Position numbers and translations under genes: made by a program. The notes under the pieces were generated by a model. It did no database searches, was not told the DNA's origin, and saw only the letters and a program-made list of their open reading frames with translations. DNA of 36,048 nucleotides from an uncultured Coriobacteriaceae bacterium (GTDB taxonomy: Bacteria; Actinomycetota; Coriobacteriia; Coriobacteriales; Atopobiaceae): positions 1 to 36,048 of the forward strand of contig CADAAU010000024.1 in the NCBI GenBank assembly GCA_902786015.1, given 5' to 3'. Shown here piece by piece: positions 10,643 to 18,151 of this stretch (positions are counted from its first letter, which is position 1; the number at the start of each line of letters is the position of its first letter).

Positions 10643-11692
10643 CTAAAAGACGAGCAGGAACAATTTGGCAAGCACAAAGCCTATGAGACCGCAGCCAGGA
10701 AACGTGCACACCCACGTGAGCACCATGTCTTTGGCAACTCCCCAGTTCACAGAGCGAACGTCTTTGGCTGCCCCGGCACCCATGATGGCCGCGGTCTTTG
10801 CATGCGTCGTCGAAACGGGTAGACCCGTGAGCGTGGCCACCAAAAGCGAGCCTGTGGCACTCATGGATGCCGCAAATCCCTGGTACTTCTCGAGTCTCAC
10901 CATACCGGTGCCTACGGTTTTAATGATCTTTTTGCCACCCACTGCCGTACCGATTGCCATGGCCGCCGCGCACATGATCTGGATCCACAGGGGAAAGCCG
11001 CCCATGTCCGCGATACCAAAACCCTGGGCGAGCGCGATTGCCATGCATGCCGTGGACATGAACTTCTGGCCGTCTTGAGCTCCGTGCATGAGCGCGACGC
11101 CTGCCGCGCCGACAACCTGCATGCGCCCAAAGAAATCGTCTGCCTTGCGCCGCTCGGCGTTTTTGCAGACGATGGTGATGATGCGCGATATGGCCCATCC
11201 AGCCGCGAACCCAAGCAGGGTGGAGAGCACGAGACCGTAGACGACCTTGATCCACTCCCCCATGTTCACGCCGCCCAAATCGCCGTGAACGGCGATTGCG
11301 GCTCCCGTGAGGCCCGCAATGAGTGCGTGGCTCTCGCTCGTAGGGATGCCAAACGCCCAGGCACCCACGCCCCACGCCACAATGCCCACCGTCGCCGCGG
11401 CAAGCGCGATGAGTGCCGCGCGGTTGTCTCCACCGAAGTCAACCATGCCACTCATGGTATCGGCAACGGCTGTGGAGATGAGGCTCATGCCCACCAGGCC
11501 TATGAAGTTGCAGATTACGCTCATGATGATTGCATTGCGCACGCTGATGGAACGCGTTCCCACGGGTTCCGCGATAGCGTTTGCGGCATCGGTCGATCCG
11601 TTTACAAAAATCGACCCGATGACGAGAATCATGACAAGCGCAAGGAATGGGTTGGACGCAAGAGCGTTAAGGAACTGGGGGAACGTCACCAT
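10643..11692 (-). CDS. pit: PiT-family inorganic phosphate transporter
   Basis: This 349-residue polytopic membrane protein imports phosphate, probably as a metal-phosphate complex with a proton. It shows both halves of the PiT signature: GSTDAANAIAEPVGTRSIS near the N-terminus and LPVSTTHAKTAAIMGAGA in the C-terminal half, together with FGIPTSESHALIAGLTGAA. About nine or ten membrane helices are visible. The start at 11692 excludes an upstream polar stretch and has GAGAAAGG ahead of it. It pairs with the downstream DUF47 gene. It lies 141 bp after the histidine kinase, so phosphate uptake could be part of that regulon or separately promoted. Confidence 0.93.
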   Translation of the reverse strand: MVTFPQFLNALASNPFLALVMILVIGSIFVNGSTDAANAIAEPVGTRSISVRNAIIMSVICNFIGLVGMSLISTAVADTMSGMVDFGGDNRAALIALAAATVGIVAWGVGAWAFGIPTSESHALIAGLTGAAIAVHGDLGGVNMGEWIKVVYGLVLSTLLGFAAGWAISRIITIVCKNAERRKADDFFGRMQVVGAAGVALMHGAQDGQKFMSTACMAIALAQGFGIADMGGFPLWIQIMCAAAMAIGTAVGGKKIIKTVGTGMVRLEKYQGFAASMSATGSLLVATLTGLPVSTTHAKTAAIMGAGAAKDVRSVNWGVAKDMVLTWVCTFPGCGLIGFVLAKLFLLVF

Positions 11693-11833
11693 GCTAGCGG
11701 CCTTTCTCTCAGGTAGAGGAATCCTACCCAGAAGCGGCCATCTATAAAAATGGGAATCGTTCAATTTGGGATTAGTGAGGCCGAACGGGGCTTCTTGGTC
11801 GGCAAGCGGCGCTTTGCCACAAGTTCGGCGGGG

Positions 11834-13006
11834 TCATGGGAGTACGATAGCAAACTCGGTGCCATCTGGAAGCGGACGGGCCGAGAGGACACCTCCCTGC
11901 AGATTGGCATACTCCTGAGCGAGGGAAAGACCAATGCCAGTTTGCCCCTGTTCTCCGCAGTAGAAGCGGTCGAAGGCGTGGGCAGCATCCTCGTCGCTGA
12001 TAGGAGTTCCGTCGTTGACGACCAAAACGCTCACCCTGCCATTTGCATCCTCACCAGCCGAGACACTCAGGCGCGAAGCAGCATGGCGAACGCCATTAGA
12101 GACCACGTTCGATATGATGGTATAGGTCATTTGCTCATCACACTGGCGCGGGAGCGGGGCCGGCAGATCAACCTGCAGTTCAATGCCACGTTTGGAGGCC
12201 TCCAGCTCGATCGCCGAAAGCGCGTCGTAGACGATCTCGCGCACGTCACATGCTTCGGATTGTGGCACGGCCACGCCGGCGTCCACCCGGCTCAGATCGA
12301 GAATGTCTCCCACCAAGCTCGACATACGCTCAGCTGCCGAATCGATGGCCTCGCACCCCTCGTCCATCGCCACGTAGCCATCCCGCATGCCGCATGCGTT
12401 GCCCTGTATGGTCATGAGCAGAGTCTTGAGCTCGTGGGACGCATTGGCAAAGAAGGCGCGTTGTGTCTCGTCACGTCGCTTGATGGCGCGCGCCGCCGCC
12501 CTACCCGCAAAGATCAGCGCGCCAGCCATCACCGCCGCGAGCGTCGCCATCACAACGATGGTCCGCTGCATGACGTTGTATGCGTAGCTCACGTCGCAAT
12601 AGGCGAGCAGCGGGTGATACTCCTCGTCCTGGTCGATGGCCGTCCCCCTGGCAAGGCGATAGAACAGCACATTGTGACCTTCGCCAAACGAGAGGGTCTT
12701 GTTTGCAGGAAGCTCGGCCAGGTGATCATACACGTACGCCCCCAGCTCAACACTTGCCCCAAAGAGCATGTTGTCGAGCACCTCGTCATCATAGACAACA
12801 TACACCTCGGGCACATCGGACGTATTGGGATATTCGCCAGTGCGCAGCAGGCAGTCGAGCGCCTCGTCAGCTCGATCCTCCATGCCAAAGTGCTGTGTGA
12901 TTCCAAAGACAAGGACAAGGGCCACTTCAAAGGCAATGGCCAGGATGACGACGATCCAGACCGTGCGCACGCTGGCAACTGATTTGCCCGGACGCGGCGC
13001 CCTCAT
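11834..13006 (-). CDS. Membrane sensor histidine kinase with atypical H and G1 boxes
   Basis: This 390-residue sensor kinase has a membrane helix at about 15-36, an extracytoplasmic domain of about 110 residues without a recognised fold, a second helix at about 149-169, no clear HAMP domain, then a HisKA/ATPase core. The phospho-acceptor box is ANASHELKTLLMTIQ with His191; the usual Pro five residues after His is Leu. The N-box is ISNVVSNGVRHA. The G1 box reads VVNDGTPIS instead of D-x-G-x-G, while the G2 box GQTGIGLSLA is intact. The start at 13006 overlaps the response regulator stop as ATGA, showing translational coupling. The signal sensed is unknown; the redox cassette upstream and Pit downstream are the context. 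Confidence 0.88.
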   Translation of the reverse strand: MRAPRPGKSVASVRTVWIVVILAIAFEVALVLVFGITQHFGMEDRADEALDCLLRTGEYPNTSDVPEVYVVYDDEVLDNMLFGASVELGAYVYDHLAELPANKTLSFGEGHNVLFYRLARGTAIDQDEEYHPLLAYCDVSYAYNVMQRTIVVMATLAAVMAGALIFAGRAAARAIKRRDETQRAFFANASHELKTLLMTIQGNACGMRDGYVAMDEGCEAIDSAAERMSSLVGDILDLSRVDAGVAVPQSEACDVREIVYDALSAIELEASKRGIELQVDLPAPLPRQCDEQMTYTIISNVVSNGVRHAASRLSVSAGEDANGRVSVLVVNDGTPISDEDAAHAFDRFYCGEQGQTGIGLSLAQEYANLQGGVLSARPLPDGTEFAIVLP

Positions 13007-13701
13007 CGCGCACTCCCCCGCTCCAGTTTGAAGCCATAGCCCCAGACGGTTTGTGGATAGACGTCGGCACCAGCCACCAGGAGCTTCTTTCGAACGCGGC
13101 GGGCCGCCTCGTCCGCCACACGCGTGCCCGTCTCGTACTCGATGTCCCATACCTCGCGCAACAGCTCGCCACGCTCGACCGCCTCGCCCGGCCGGCGCAT
13201 GAGGTATGCCAAAAAACGACCCTCGGTAGGCGTCACCTCCACAGGCGCACCCGCCACGGCAAACGTCCTACTCCGTTCCGAATACGTAAGGTTGCCATAC
13301 GCCATGTCGTCGCGTTTTTGTGCCGCTGCGGAGGGAGTCGGTGCGGCACGGCGCAAGATGGCCCGAATCTTTGCCAACAGGACGAGCGGCCTAAACGGCT
13401 TGGCCAAATAGTCATCCGCCCCAAGCGACATGCCCGTGTACAGGTCAGCGTCGGAGTCCTTGGCTGTAAGGAGAATGACCGGGACGGTGCTGTTTGCACG
13501 CAGCTGGGCCAGCACGCCCAGGCCGTCGGTTCCTGGCATCATGATGTCGAGCAGAACGAGGTCGCACGGTTTTTGGGCGAACGCCCGAAGCAGGTCATCG
13601 CCCGTCTCGAACGCCGTTACCAAGAAGCCCTCGTTAAGCAGAAACCTCGTCACGGTATCGCGAATCTGTGGTTCGTCATCTGCAAAGTACACCTGAGTCA
13701 T
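13003..13701 (-). CDS. OmpR/PhoB-family response regulator
   Basis: This 232-residue DNA-binding response regulator has a receiver domain at about 1-115 with acidic pocket Asp8-Asp9, phospho-acceptor Asp52 (CDLVLLDIMMPGTDG), Thr in VILLTAKD and Lys in LAKPF. A winged-helix DNA-binding domain at about 135-230 carries the typical LTYSERSRTFAV, TPTEGRFLAYLM, RRVRKKL and TVWGYGFKLE. The start at 13701 has GGAGGG eight bases ahead. It forms a coupled pair with the kinase downstream. It starts 43 bp after the polyferredoxin gene on the same strand, so it is probably cotranscribed with the redox cassette, which suggests it controls or responds to that cassette. Confidence 0.93.
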   Translation of the reverse strand: MTQVYFADDEPQIRDTVTRFLLNEGFLVTAFETGDDLLRAFAQKPCDLVLLDIMMPGTDGLGVLAQLRANSTVPVILLTAKDSDADLYTGMSLGADDYLAKPFRPLVLLAKIRAILRRAAPTPSAAAQKRDDMAYGNLTYSERSRTFAVAGAPVEVTPTEGRFLAYLMRRPGEAVERGELLREVWDIEYETGTRVADEAARRVRKKLLVAGADVYPQTVWGYGFKLERGSAR

Positions 13702-13744
13702 TCCGCATTCCCTCCACTTGGGCATATGGCAAAGGGCACGACAC

Positions 13745-14647
13745 TCAAGATTCTACGACACGGTCCTTTGCCGTATAGGCTGGCTCGCTCAGCCGTGCGA
13801 CATCCTTCTCGATCTGGCTCCCGCGAGCCTTCCACCCGCTCATTATCGCATGGCTGAGACAGGTCGCTTTGCACGAACCACAACGAATGCACTCGGGATT
13901 GTTTGGGTCATCGCGCACGTCGACACCCATGGGGCATACATGCACGCATTTCTTGCATCCCACGCAAGCATGGGCATCAAAATCCATGTGGTAGAAGCTG
14001 AACTTGTTGAACAGCGAGTAGAACGCCCCCAGCGGACAAAACCACTTGCAGAAGGGTCGACGCACGAACACGCACAGCAGTAGGATGGCAACGAGCACAA
14101 GAACCTTCCAGCCAAACAGAAGCCCCGCGTCGTCGCGAAGGCCGGGATTGAGCGCCACCAGCGGGATGCCTGCCTCGAGCGTGCCGGCCGGGCAAAAGAG
14201 CTTGCAAAAGAACGGCGCCACGCTGTCGCCCGTCACAATCGAGATGGCCGGAATGCCCAAAACCAAAAAGGCCAGGATGAGGTACTTGACCTTGCGCAGG
14301 ACTCGGTCGAGCGCGGCGGGTACGTTGAGCTTAGGCGCCGGGATTCGCGCCAGCAGGTCTTGGATGAGTCCGAACGGGCAGGCGAAGCCACAGATGAGGC
14401 GACCGAACACGACGCCAAAGAGCGCCAGCGTGCCCAACACGTAAAACGCGATGGTATGGCGTGGGCTGCCGCCCGCCGCCCGCAGTGCACCGATGGGGCA
14501 CGATCCCAGCGCGCCGGGACACGACGAACAGTTGAGCACCGGCACGCACAATCCCTTGCTTGCGCCCGAGAACACCTTGCCACGCGCAAAACCCGCGGCG
14601 TAACCATTGGTAAGGGCAGCGCAGGCACATTGCACAAGAGTCCGCAT
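13745..14647 (-). CDS. NapH-like membrane 4Fe-4S polyferredoxin
   Basis: This 300-residue membrane-bound electron-transfer protein of the NapH/RdxA/YccM type has four or five hydrophobic helices with Cys-Pro motifs at their ends: CVPVLNCSSCPGALGSCP, CGFACPFGLIQD, FFCKLFCPAGTLEAG and PFCKWFCPLGAF. Two C-terminal 4Fe-4S motifs follow, CVGCKKCVHVCP and CIRCGSCKATC. The start at 14647 fits relatives that begin with a short basic segment then LTNGYAAGFARGKVF. The ribosome site GGTAGG is close and weak. It lies 14 bases after the 48-residue CLEC protein and after a thioredoxin-like lipoprotein, so it probably passes electrons across the membrane toward that lipoprotein. The electron donor and acceptor are unknown. 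Confidence 0.88.
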   Translation of the reverse strand: MRTLVQCACAALTNGYAAGFARGKVFSGASKGLCVPVLNCSSCPGALGSCPIGALRAAGGSPRHTIAFYVLGTLALFGVVFGRLICGFACPFGLIQDLLARIPAPKLNVPAALDRVLRKVKYLILAFLVLGIPAISIVTGDSVAPFFCKLFCPAGTLEAGIPLVALNPGLRDDAGLLFGWKVLVLVAILLLCVFVRRPFCKWFCPLGAFYSLFNKFSFYHMDFDAHACVGCKKCVHVCPMGVDVRDDPNNPECIRCGSCKATCLSHAIMSGWKARGSQIEKDVARLSEPAYTAKDRVVES

Positions 14648-14661
14648 CCTACCGTGCCGCT

Positions 14662-14808
14662 TCACCCGATTCCCACGCACTCCAAACACACCCGCACCCC
14701 CTTTGCCAAAACGGTCATGAACTCGTTGCTTGTTACACCCAGGGCGATGGCTGCAGCCGCCGCTCCGATGATTGCAGCGCGCAGCCATGCCACGGGCAGT
14801 TGTCGCAT
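14662..14808 (-). CDS. Small CD1871A-type protein with CLEC motif
   Basis: This is a 48-residue protein beginning MRQLPVAWLRAAIIGAAAA and ending in CLECVGIG. It has a single hydrophobic helix at about 11-26, a short polar stretch (TSNEFMTVLAKGVRV), and the C-terminal CxxC. This layout, helix then CLECIGIG at the extreme C-terminus, matches the small proteins called CD1871A family in clostridia, which are known beside a NapH-like ferredoxin and a thioredoxin-like protein, the same neighbours seen here. It starts ten bases after the lipoprotein stop and ends 14 bases before the polyferredoxin. Its role is unknown; a redox-active or metal-binding membrane peptide is plausible. Confidence 0.8.
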   Translation of the reverse strand: MRQLPVAWLRAAIIGAAAAAIALGVTSNEFMTVLAKGVRVCLECVGIG

Positions 14809-14818
14809 AGTCTTCTGG

Positions 14819-15502
14819 TTAGGACGCGGCATTGATAGGGTCCTTGCCAGCTTGCTTGAGCGCTTCGTTGATGAGCTGTGTAAACTCCTTGTTTACGTCG
14901 CCGGACGCTCCTACGATCGCAGTCCCCACGGTCTTGCCGGTGCTGTCCACCGCGATGGTCGTGGGCACGTACTGAATCTCGCTCACGACGTTACGTAGGT
15001 CCCCGTCGCCCGATTCGAGTGTCGTTCCCTCAAAGCCGACATCCTTCATAGCCTGCGCGACCTCGCCATCCATGGTGTAGTCATCAGCGCACACCGAAAT
15101 GACCTGGACGTTGGAGGGAAGGGTCTTTTGCAGGCTCGCGACCTGGGATAGCTCCTCCATGCACGCCCCACAACCGAGCGACCAAAAGGTTACGATGGTG
15201 ACGTCTGCCTTGGCCAAATCATCCTGGGTAAAGGTCTTTCCATCGGCGGTCTTTGCAGTAAACGTCGCGAGGTTCGAGAAGGTCGTTCGGTCCTCGGTCT
15301 CGTACGCGCCCTCTCCTTCGGAAATATGCTGGCCTGGACCCAGCTCGACATCATTTGTGGTCGGCTGGCTGGCGGGAGCCTGTGCCGCTGGCGTTTGTCC
15401 CGCACCCTGCTTGCTGCCGCAACCGGAAAGTGTTGCCAGAGATCCAAACGCGAGGATGGTCGTGAGCGCGCAGGCGGTGATTGTGTTCGTGACGTTCTTC
15501 AT
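14819..15502 (-). CDS. Thioredoxin-like (TlpA/redoxin) lipoprotein
   Basis: This 227-residue exported lipoprotein has an N-terminal signal sequence with lipobox LSGCGS near residue 28, a Pro/Ala/Gln-rich linker (TPAAQAPASQPT), then a thioredoxin fold. The redox motif is FWSLGCGACMEEL (CGAC), with the strand VTIVTFW ahead of it and the cis-proline loop YVPTTIAVDSTG later, as in TlpA/ResA proteins. It would act outside the cytoplasmic membrane as a thiol reductase or oxidase, probably receiving electrons through the adjacent polyferredoxin. The start at 15502 has AAAGGAATC ahead. It lies 77 bp downstream of the secreted repeat protein, with a 9-bp hairpin in between. Confidence 0.9.
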   Translation of the reverse strand: MKNVTNTITACALTTILAFGSLATLSGCGSKQGAGQTPAAQAPASQPTTNDVELGPGQHISEGEGAYETEDRTTFSNLATFTAKTADGKTFTQDDLAKADVTIVTFWSLGCGACMEELSQVASLQKTLPSNVQVISVCADDYTMDGEVAQAMKDVGFEGTTLESGDGDLRNVVSEIQYVPTTIAVDSTGKTVGTAIVGASGDVNKEFTQLINEALKQAGKDPINAAS

Positions 15503-15531
15503 GATGATTCCTTTCTTTTCACAATCTTGCT

Positions 15532-15557
15532 GGTGACGGGCTTTCATACCCGTCACC
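15532..15557 (-). other. Intercistronic hairpin before the redoxin gene
   Basis: GGTGACGGG and CCCGTCACC pair perfectly around an 8-nt loop, 22 bases after the stop of the repeat protein. There is no following T-tract, so partial termination or mRNA stabilisation is more likely than full termination. Confidence 0.5.
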
Positions 15558-15579
15558 CCTTGCATGGATGGAAAGTGCG

Positions 15580-17241
15580 TTATGCCGCTTCGTTGCCGGT
15601 AGTGACGTTGTTGTTTGCCTCTGGCGCTGCCTTCGTAAGGGCCTCAAGCTCGCCAATGCGCTTGGTGGACTCTTCGGAGAAGGTCTTGCCCTGGGCCGCG
15701 CATACGTCCCGCTCGACGTACAGCCTGTAAAGTTCGGTACGCTGGTCGTTGTTGAGGTTGGGGAGTTGGGCGACGCGTTCCTTGTTTTCGGCCTTGATCT
15801 GCTCGACGCGGGCCTTCATCTCTGCCTTGCGGCGATCGCGCTCCTCAGCCTTGGCACGGGCTTCGGCCTCGGCCTTCTCCTTTGCCTCCTGCTCGGCCTG
15901 CGCTTTTGCCTGGGCTTCGGCTTCGGCCTTATCGCGGGCTTCCTGCTCGGCCTTTGCTTTTGCTTCGGCTTCTGCCCTCTCGCGAGACTCGGCCTCGGCC
16001 TTTTCCTTGGCCTCCTGCTCCGCCTTTGCCCGCGCCTCAGCCTCGGCCTTCTCCTTGGCCTCCCGTTCAGCCTTCTCTTTAGCTTCCTGTTCGGCCTTTT
16101 CGCGAGCCTCGGCTTCAGCCTTCTTGCGGGCTTCCTGCTCAGCCTTTGCTTTTGCTTCGGCTTCGGCTTTTGCTTTTGCCTCAGCTTCGGCCTTTGCCTC
16201 GATCTCGGTCTTTTCGTGGGCTTCCTGTTCGGACTTCTCGCGGACCTCCTGCTCGGCGTTCTCCTTGGCCTCTTGCTCGGCCGTTGTTCGGGCCTCAGCC
16301 TCAGCCTTCTCCTTTGTCTCGGCCTCGGCGTTCTCCTTGGCCTCGGCCTTCTTTTGCTCTTCGGATTGGCGACGATTGCGCTTCGTGTCCTTGTCTCCGT
16401 TCTTCTTTGTGTCGGCTTGCGTGTCGTCGGAGTTCTGCTTCTGGACCTCATCCCGCTGTTCCGTCTGGTCCTTCTTTGCGCCGGCGACCGCATCGGTCGC
16501 GGCGTCATCGTCGGATTCCTCGACGCCGTAGTAACCGTAATCTCCGTAGTATGCCTGATCGTCAGCCTTGTTGTAGTCTTCGGCCTTGTCCTCTGACGCC
16601 GTCTTCTTGGTACCCTGAGAAGTGGTCCGCTTCGTGGTACCGGCCTTCACGTTTTCGTCCCCCGCATCGGAGTCGTTGGACCAGTCGTAGTCGTCAATCA
16701 TGTCGTCGGCACTCCAGTTTTCGTTCCCGCCGTAGAGCCCGAGCGCGGAAAGCAGGTCACTGATGTCGAGTCCGTCTGATCCACTGTCAGACCAATCGAG
16801 GCCATCGGAGTCATCGCCGAGCCATGCAGAGTCATCAAGGTCAAGGCCGTAATCAGACCAATCGTAGTCGTCGGACTCGTCATCACCCCAGTCGAGGTCG
16901 TCAAGTCCGAAATCATAATCATCGAGATCGTAGTCGCCATAGCCGTAACCGTAGTCGCCATAGCCCTCGTCATAGTCCTCATCGCTATTCTTCGAGCCGG
17001 CCTTGTCGTCGCCGGAATCGCCCTCTGCGCCAGAGACAGTCTCGCCCTCGTAGCTCTCGGTCAGGGAGTCATCGACGAGCGCGATTCCCCCTCCCCCGTC
17101 CTGTCCGGACGCGAGCTGGCGCGCGGCACTCTTGCCGTTGTTGGTTGCCAGGGTAACGGCGAGAGCCGGAGTGCCGGCGAGTGCGGCGATGAGCAGTACA
17201 GTAGCGACTTTGCGGGCGGTGGGGTTCTGGGTGGCCTTCAT
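15580..17241 (-). CDS. Secreted acidic Asp/Tyr/Gly-rich protein with octad-repeat helix
   Basis: The 553-residue product is not a recognised family as a whole. It has a signal peptide (KVATVLLIAALAGTPALA, cleavage near residue 28), then an extremely acidic region at about 75-198 rich in Asp, Tyr, Gly and Trp (YGDYGYGYGDYDLDDYDFG, DDYDWSDYGLDLDD). A mixed linker follows, with YYGDYGYYG at 231-239. Residues 312-469 are about twenty octads of the form KAEAEAKA/KAEQEAKE, predicted as one long charged helix. The end holds LPNLNNDQRTELYRLYVERD, faintly like the LTxxQ motif of Spy/CpxP proteins, and the only cysteine, Cys514. GAGGAGAACATC precedes the ATG. It heads the redox and two-component gene run. 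No cell-wall anchor motif is visible. Metal binding or envelope spanning are possible roles. Confidence 0.85.
   Translation of the reverse strand: MKATQNPTARKVATVLLIAALAGTPALAVTLATNNGKSAARQLASGQDGGGGIALVDDSLTESYEGETVSGAEGDSGDDKAGSKNSDEDYDEGYGDYGYGYGDYDLDDYDFGLDDLDWGDDESDDYDWSDYGLDLDDSAWLGDDSDGLDWSDSGSDGLDISDLLSALGLYGGNENWSADDMIDDYDWSNDSDAGDENVKAGTTKRTTSQGTKKTASEDKAEDYNKADDQAYYGDYGYYGVEESDDDAATDAVAGAKKDQTEQRDEVQKQNSDDTQADTKKNGDKDTKRNRRQSEEQKKAEAKENAEAETKEKAEAEARTTAEQEAKENAEQEVREKSEQEAHEKTEIEAKAEAEAKAKAEAEAKAKAEQEARKKAEAEAREKAEQEAKEKAEREAKEKAEAEARAKAEQEAKEKAEAESRERAEAEAKAKAEQEARDKAEAEAQAKAQAEQEAKEKAEAEARAKAEERDRRKAEMKARVEQIKAENKERVAQLPNLNNDQRTELYRLYVERDVCAAQGKTFSEESTKRIGELEALTKAAPEANNNVTTGNEAA
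15835..16308 (-). repeat. 24-bp tandem coding repeats (octads)
   Basis: About twenty imperfect 24-bp units encode Lys-Ala-Glu-x-Glu-Ala-x-x octads, with one six-residue and one ten-residue variant unit. The units differ at many codon third positions, so the array is old or selected at the protein level. Slippage and copy-number variation between strains are likely. Confidence 0.85.
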
Positions 17242-17280
17242 GATGTTCTCCTCTCGGTGATTCGCTCAATCTCTGACTCG

Positions 17281-17348
17281 ATTATGCGAGAGGGAACCTG
17301 CTGCATTCGCCAGCAGCAAGCGGCAGAATTGCAGCAACTTTGCAGCAA
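17281..17348 (-). promoter_or_regulatory. Upstream region of the repeat-protein operon with direct repeats
   Basis: On the minus strand TTGCTGCA occurs twice exactly 11 bp apart (17341-17348 and 17330-17337), with a third near copy at 17312-17319. A CATAAT -10-like hexamer lies at 17281-17286, about 40 bp before the ATG. Eleven-bp direct repeats are typical of OmpR/PhoB-class sites, and such a regulator is encoded in this gene run. No convincing -35 box was found, and the first repeat touches the T-run of the upp terminator. Confidence 0.35.
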
Positions 17349-17384
17349 AAACCAGGGCGCACTAGCTTGTGAGCCAGTGCGCCC
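17346..17384 (-). terminator. Rho-independent terminator after upp
   Basis: On the minus strand GGGCGCACT and AGTGCGCCC pair, extended inward by four more pairs (one G-T), followed by TGGTTTTTGC. It lies about 120 bases after the upp stop and isolates upp from the repeat-protein operon. Confidence 0.8.
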
Positions 17385-17506
17385 GCATTAGTCATCTTGG
17401 CGGCTTTTACGCCAAAGAGGCTATTCCCGGGCACATCGCGGACGGCGCTTCCGGGCAGCCTGCCGTGGCCACCATCCGTTATGCAACAGGGTCTGAACAG
17501 GGATGT

Positions 17507-18151
17507 CTACTTCGTTCCGTAGATGCGGTCGCCCGCATCTCCCAGGCCGGGATGTATGTAAGCGTTCTCGTCGAGCTGGCGATCAACCGTACACGTGTAG
17601 AGCTCGATTTCGCTGTCGTAATTGAGTACCGCCTCGACGCCTTCGGGACAGCTCACTATCGTAAGGCAGCGGATGTCCTTAACACCGGTCTCGCGCAAAA
17701 AGTGGATGGCTGCTGTGAGCGACCCACCCGTCGCGAGCATGGGATCGACGATCAGGCACGTGCGTTCCTCGATGTGGCGCGGGAACTTTAGGTAATACGG
17801 CACGGGCAGATGCGTCTCCTCGTCACGATACATTCCCACATGGCCCACACGCGCCGAAGGCACGAGGGTGAGGATGCCGTTCACCATGCCCTCACCCGCA
17901 CGCATGATGGGGACAACGGCCAACTTCTTTCCAACGATTCGTTTGGCAGTCGTCATTTCGAGGGGCGTCTCCACCTGCACGTCTTCCAGCGGCAGGTCAC
18001 GAAGGGCTTCGTAGCCCTCGAGCACGGCCAGCTCGGTCACAAGCGCCCGGAAGGTCTTTGAGCTCGTGTGCTTGTCGCGCAAAATGGACAGCTTGTGTTG
18101 CACAAGCGGATGGTCGATGACATGGAAGCGCGGAGAATCATAGATGGACAT
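17507..18151 (-). CDS. upp: Uracil phosphoribosyltransferase
   Basis: Upp salvages uracil to UMP using PRPP in the cytoplasm. The 214-residue protein is full length. The PRPP-binding loop is CLIVDPMLATGGSLTAAI; other landmarks are KLAVVPIMRAGEGMVNGIL and the C-terminal uracil-binding GLGDAGDRIYGTK. HPLVQHKLSILRD at the start is the usual Upp opening. AAGGAACCATC precedes the ATG. The gene appears monocistronic, with its own terminator downstream and a 421-bp non-coding stretch upstream. Confidence 0.96.
   Translation of the reverse strand: MSIYDSPRFHVIDHPLVQHKLSILRDKHTSSKTFRALVTELAVLEGYEALRDLPLEDVQVETPLEMTTAKRIVGKKLAVVPIMRAGEGMVNGILTLVPSARVGHVGMYRDEETHLPVPYYLKFPRHIEERTCLIVDPMLATGGSLTAAIHFLRETGVKDIRCLTIVSCPEGVEAVLNYDSEIELYTCTVDRQLDENAYIHPGLGDAGDRIYGTK

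Noticed and set aside
15835..16308. CRISPR or satellite array with 24-bp period
   Set aside because: The period is in frame with a protein and explained by octad repeats; units vary at codon third positions.
15568..16596. Long plus-strand reading frame, very rich in Leu, opposite the octad repeats
   Set aside because: It is the antisense of the Lys/Ala/Glu codon repeats, which read as Leu/Phe/Gly on the other strand. No ribosome site, no family match, and the minus frame has a signal peptide and start site.
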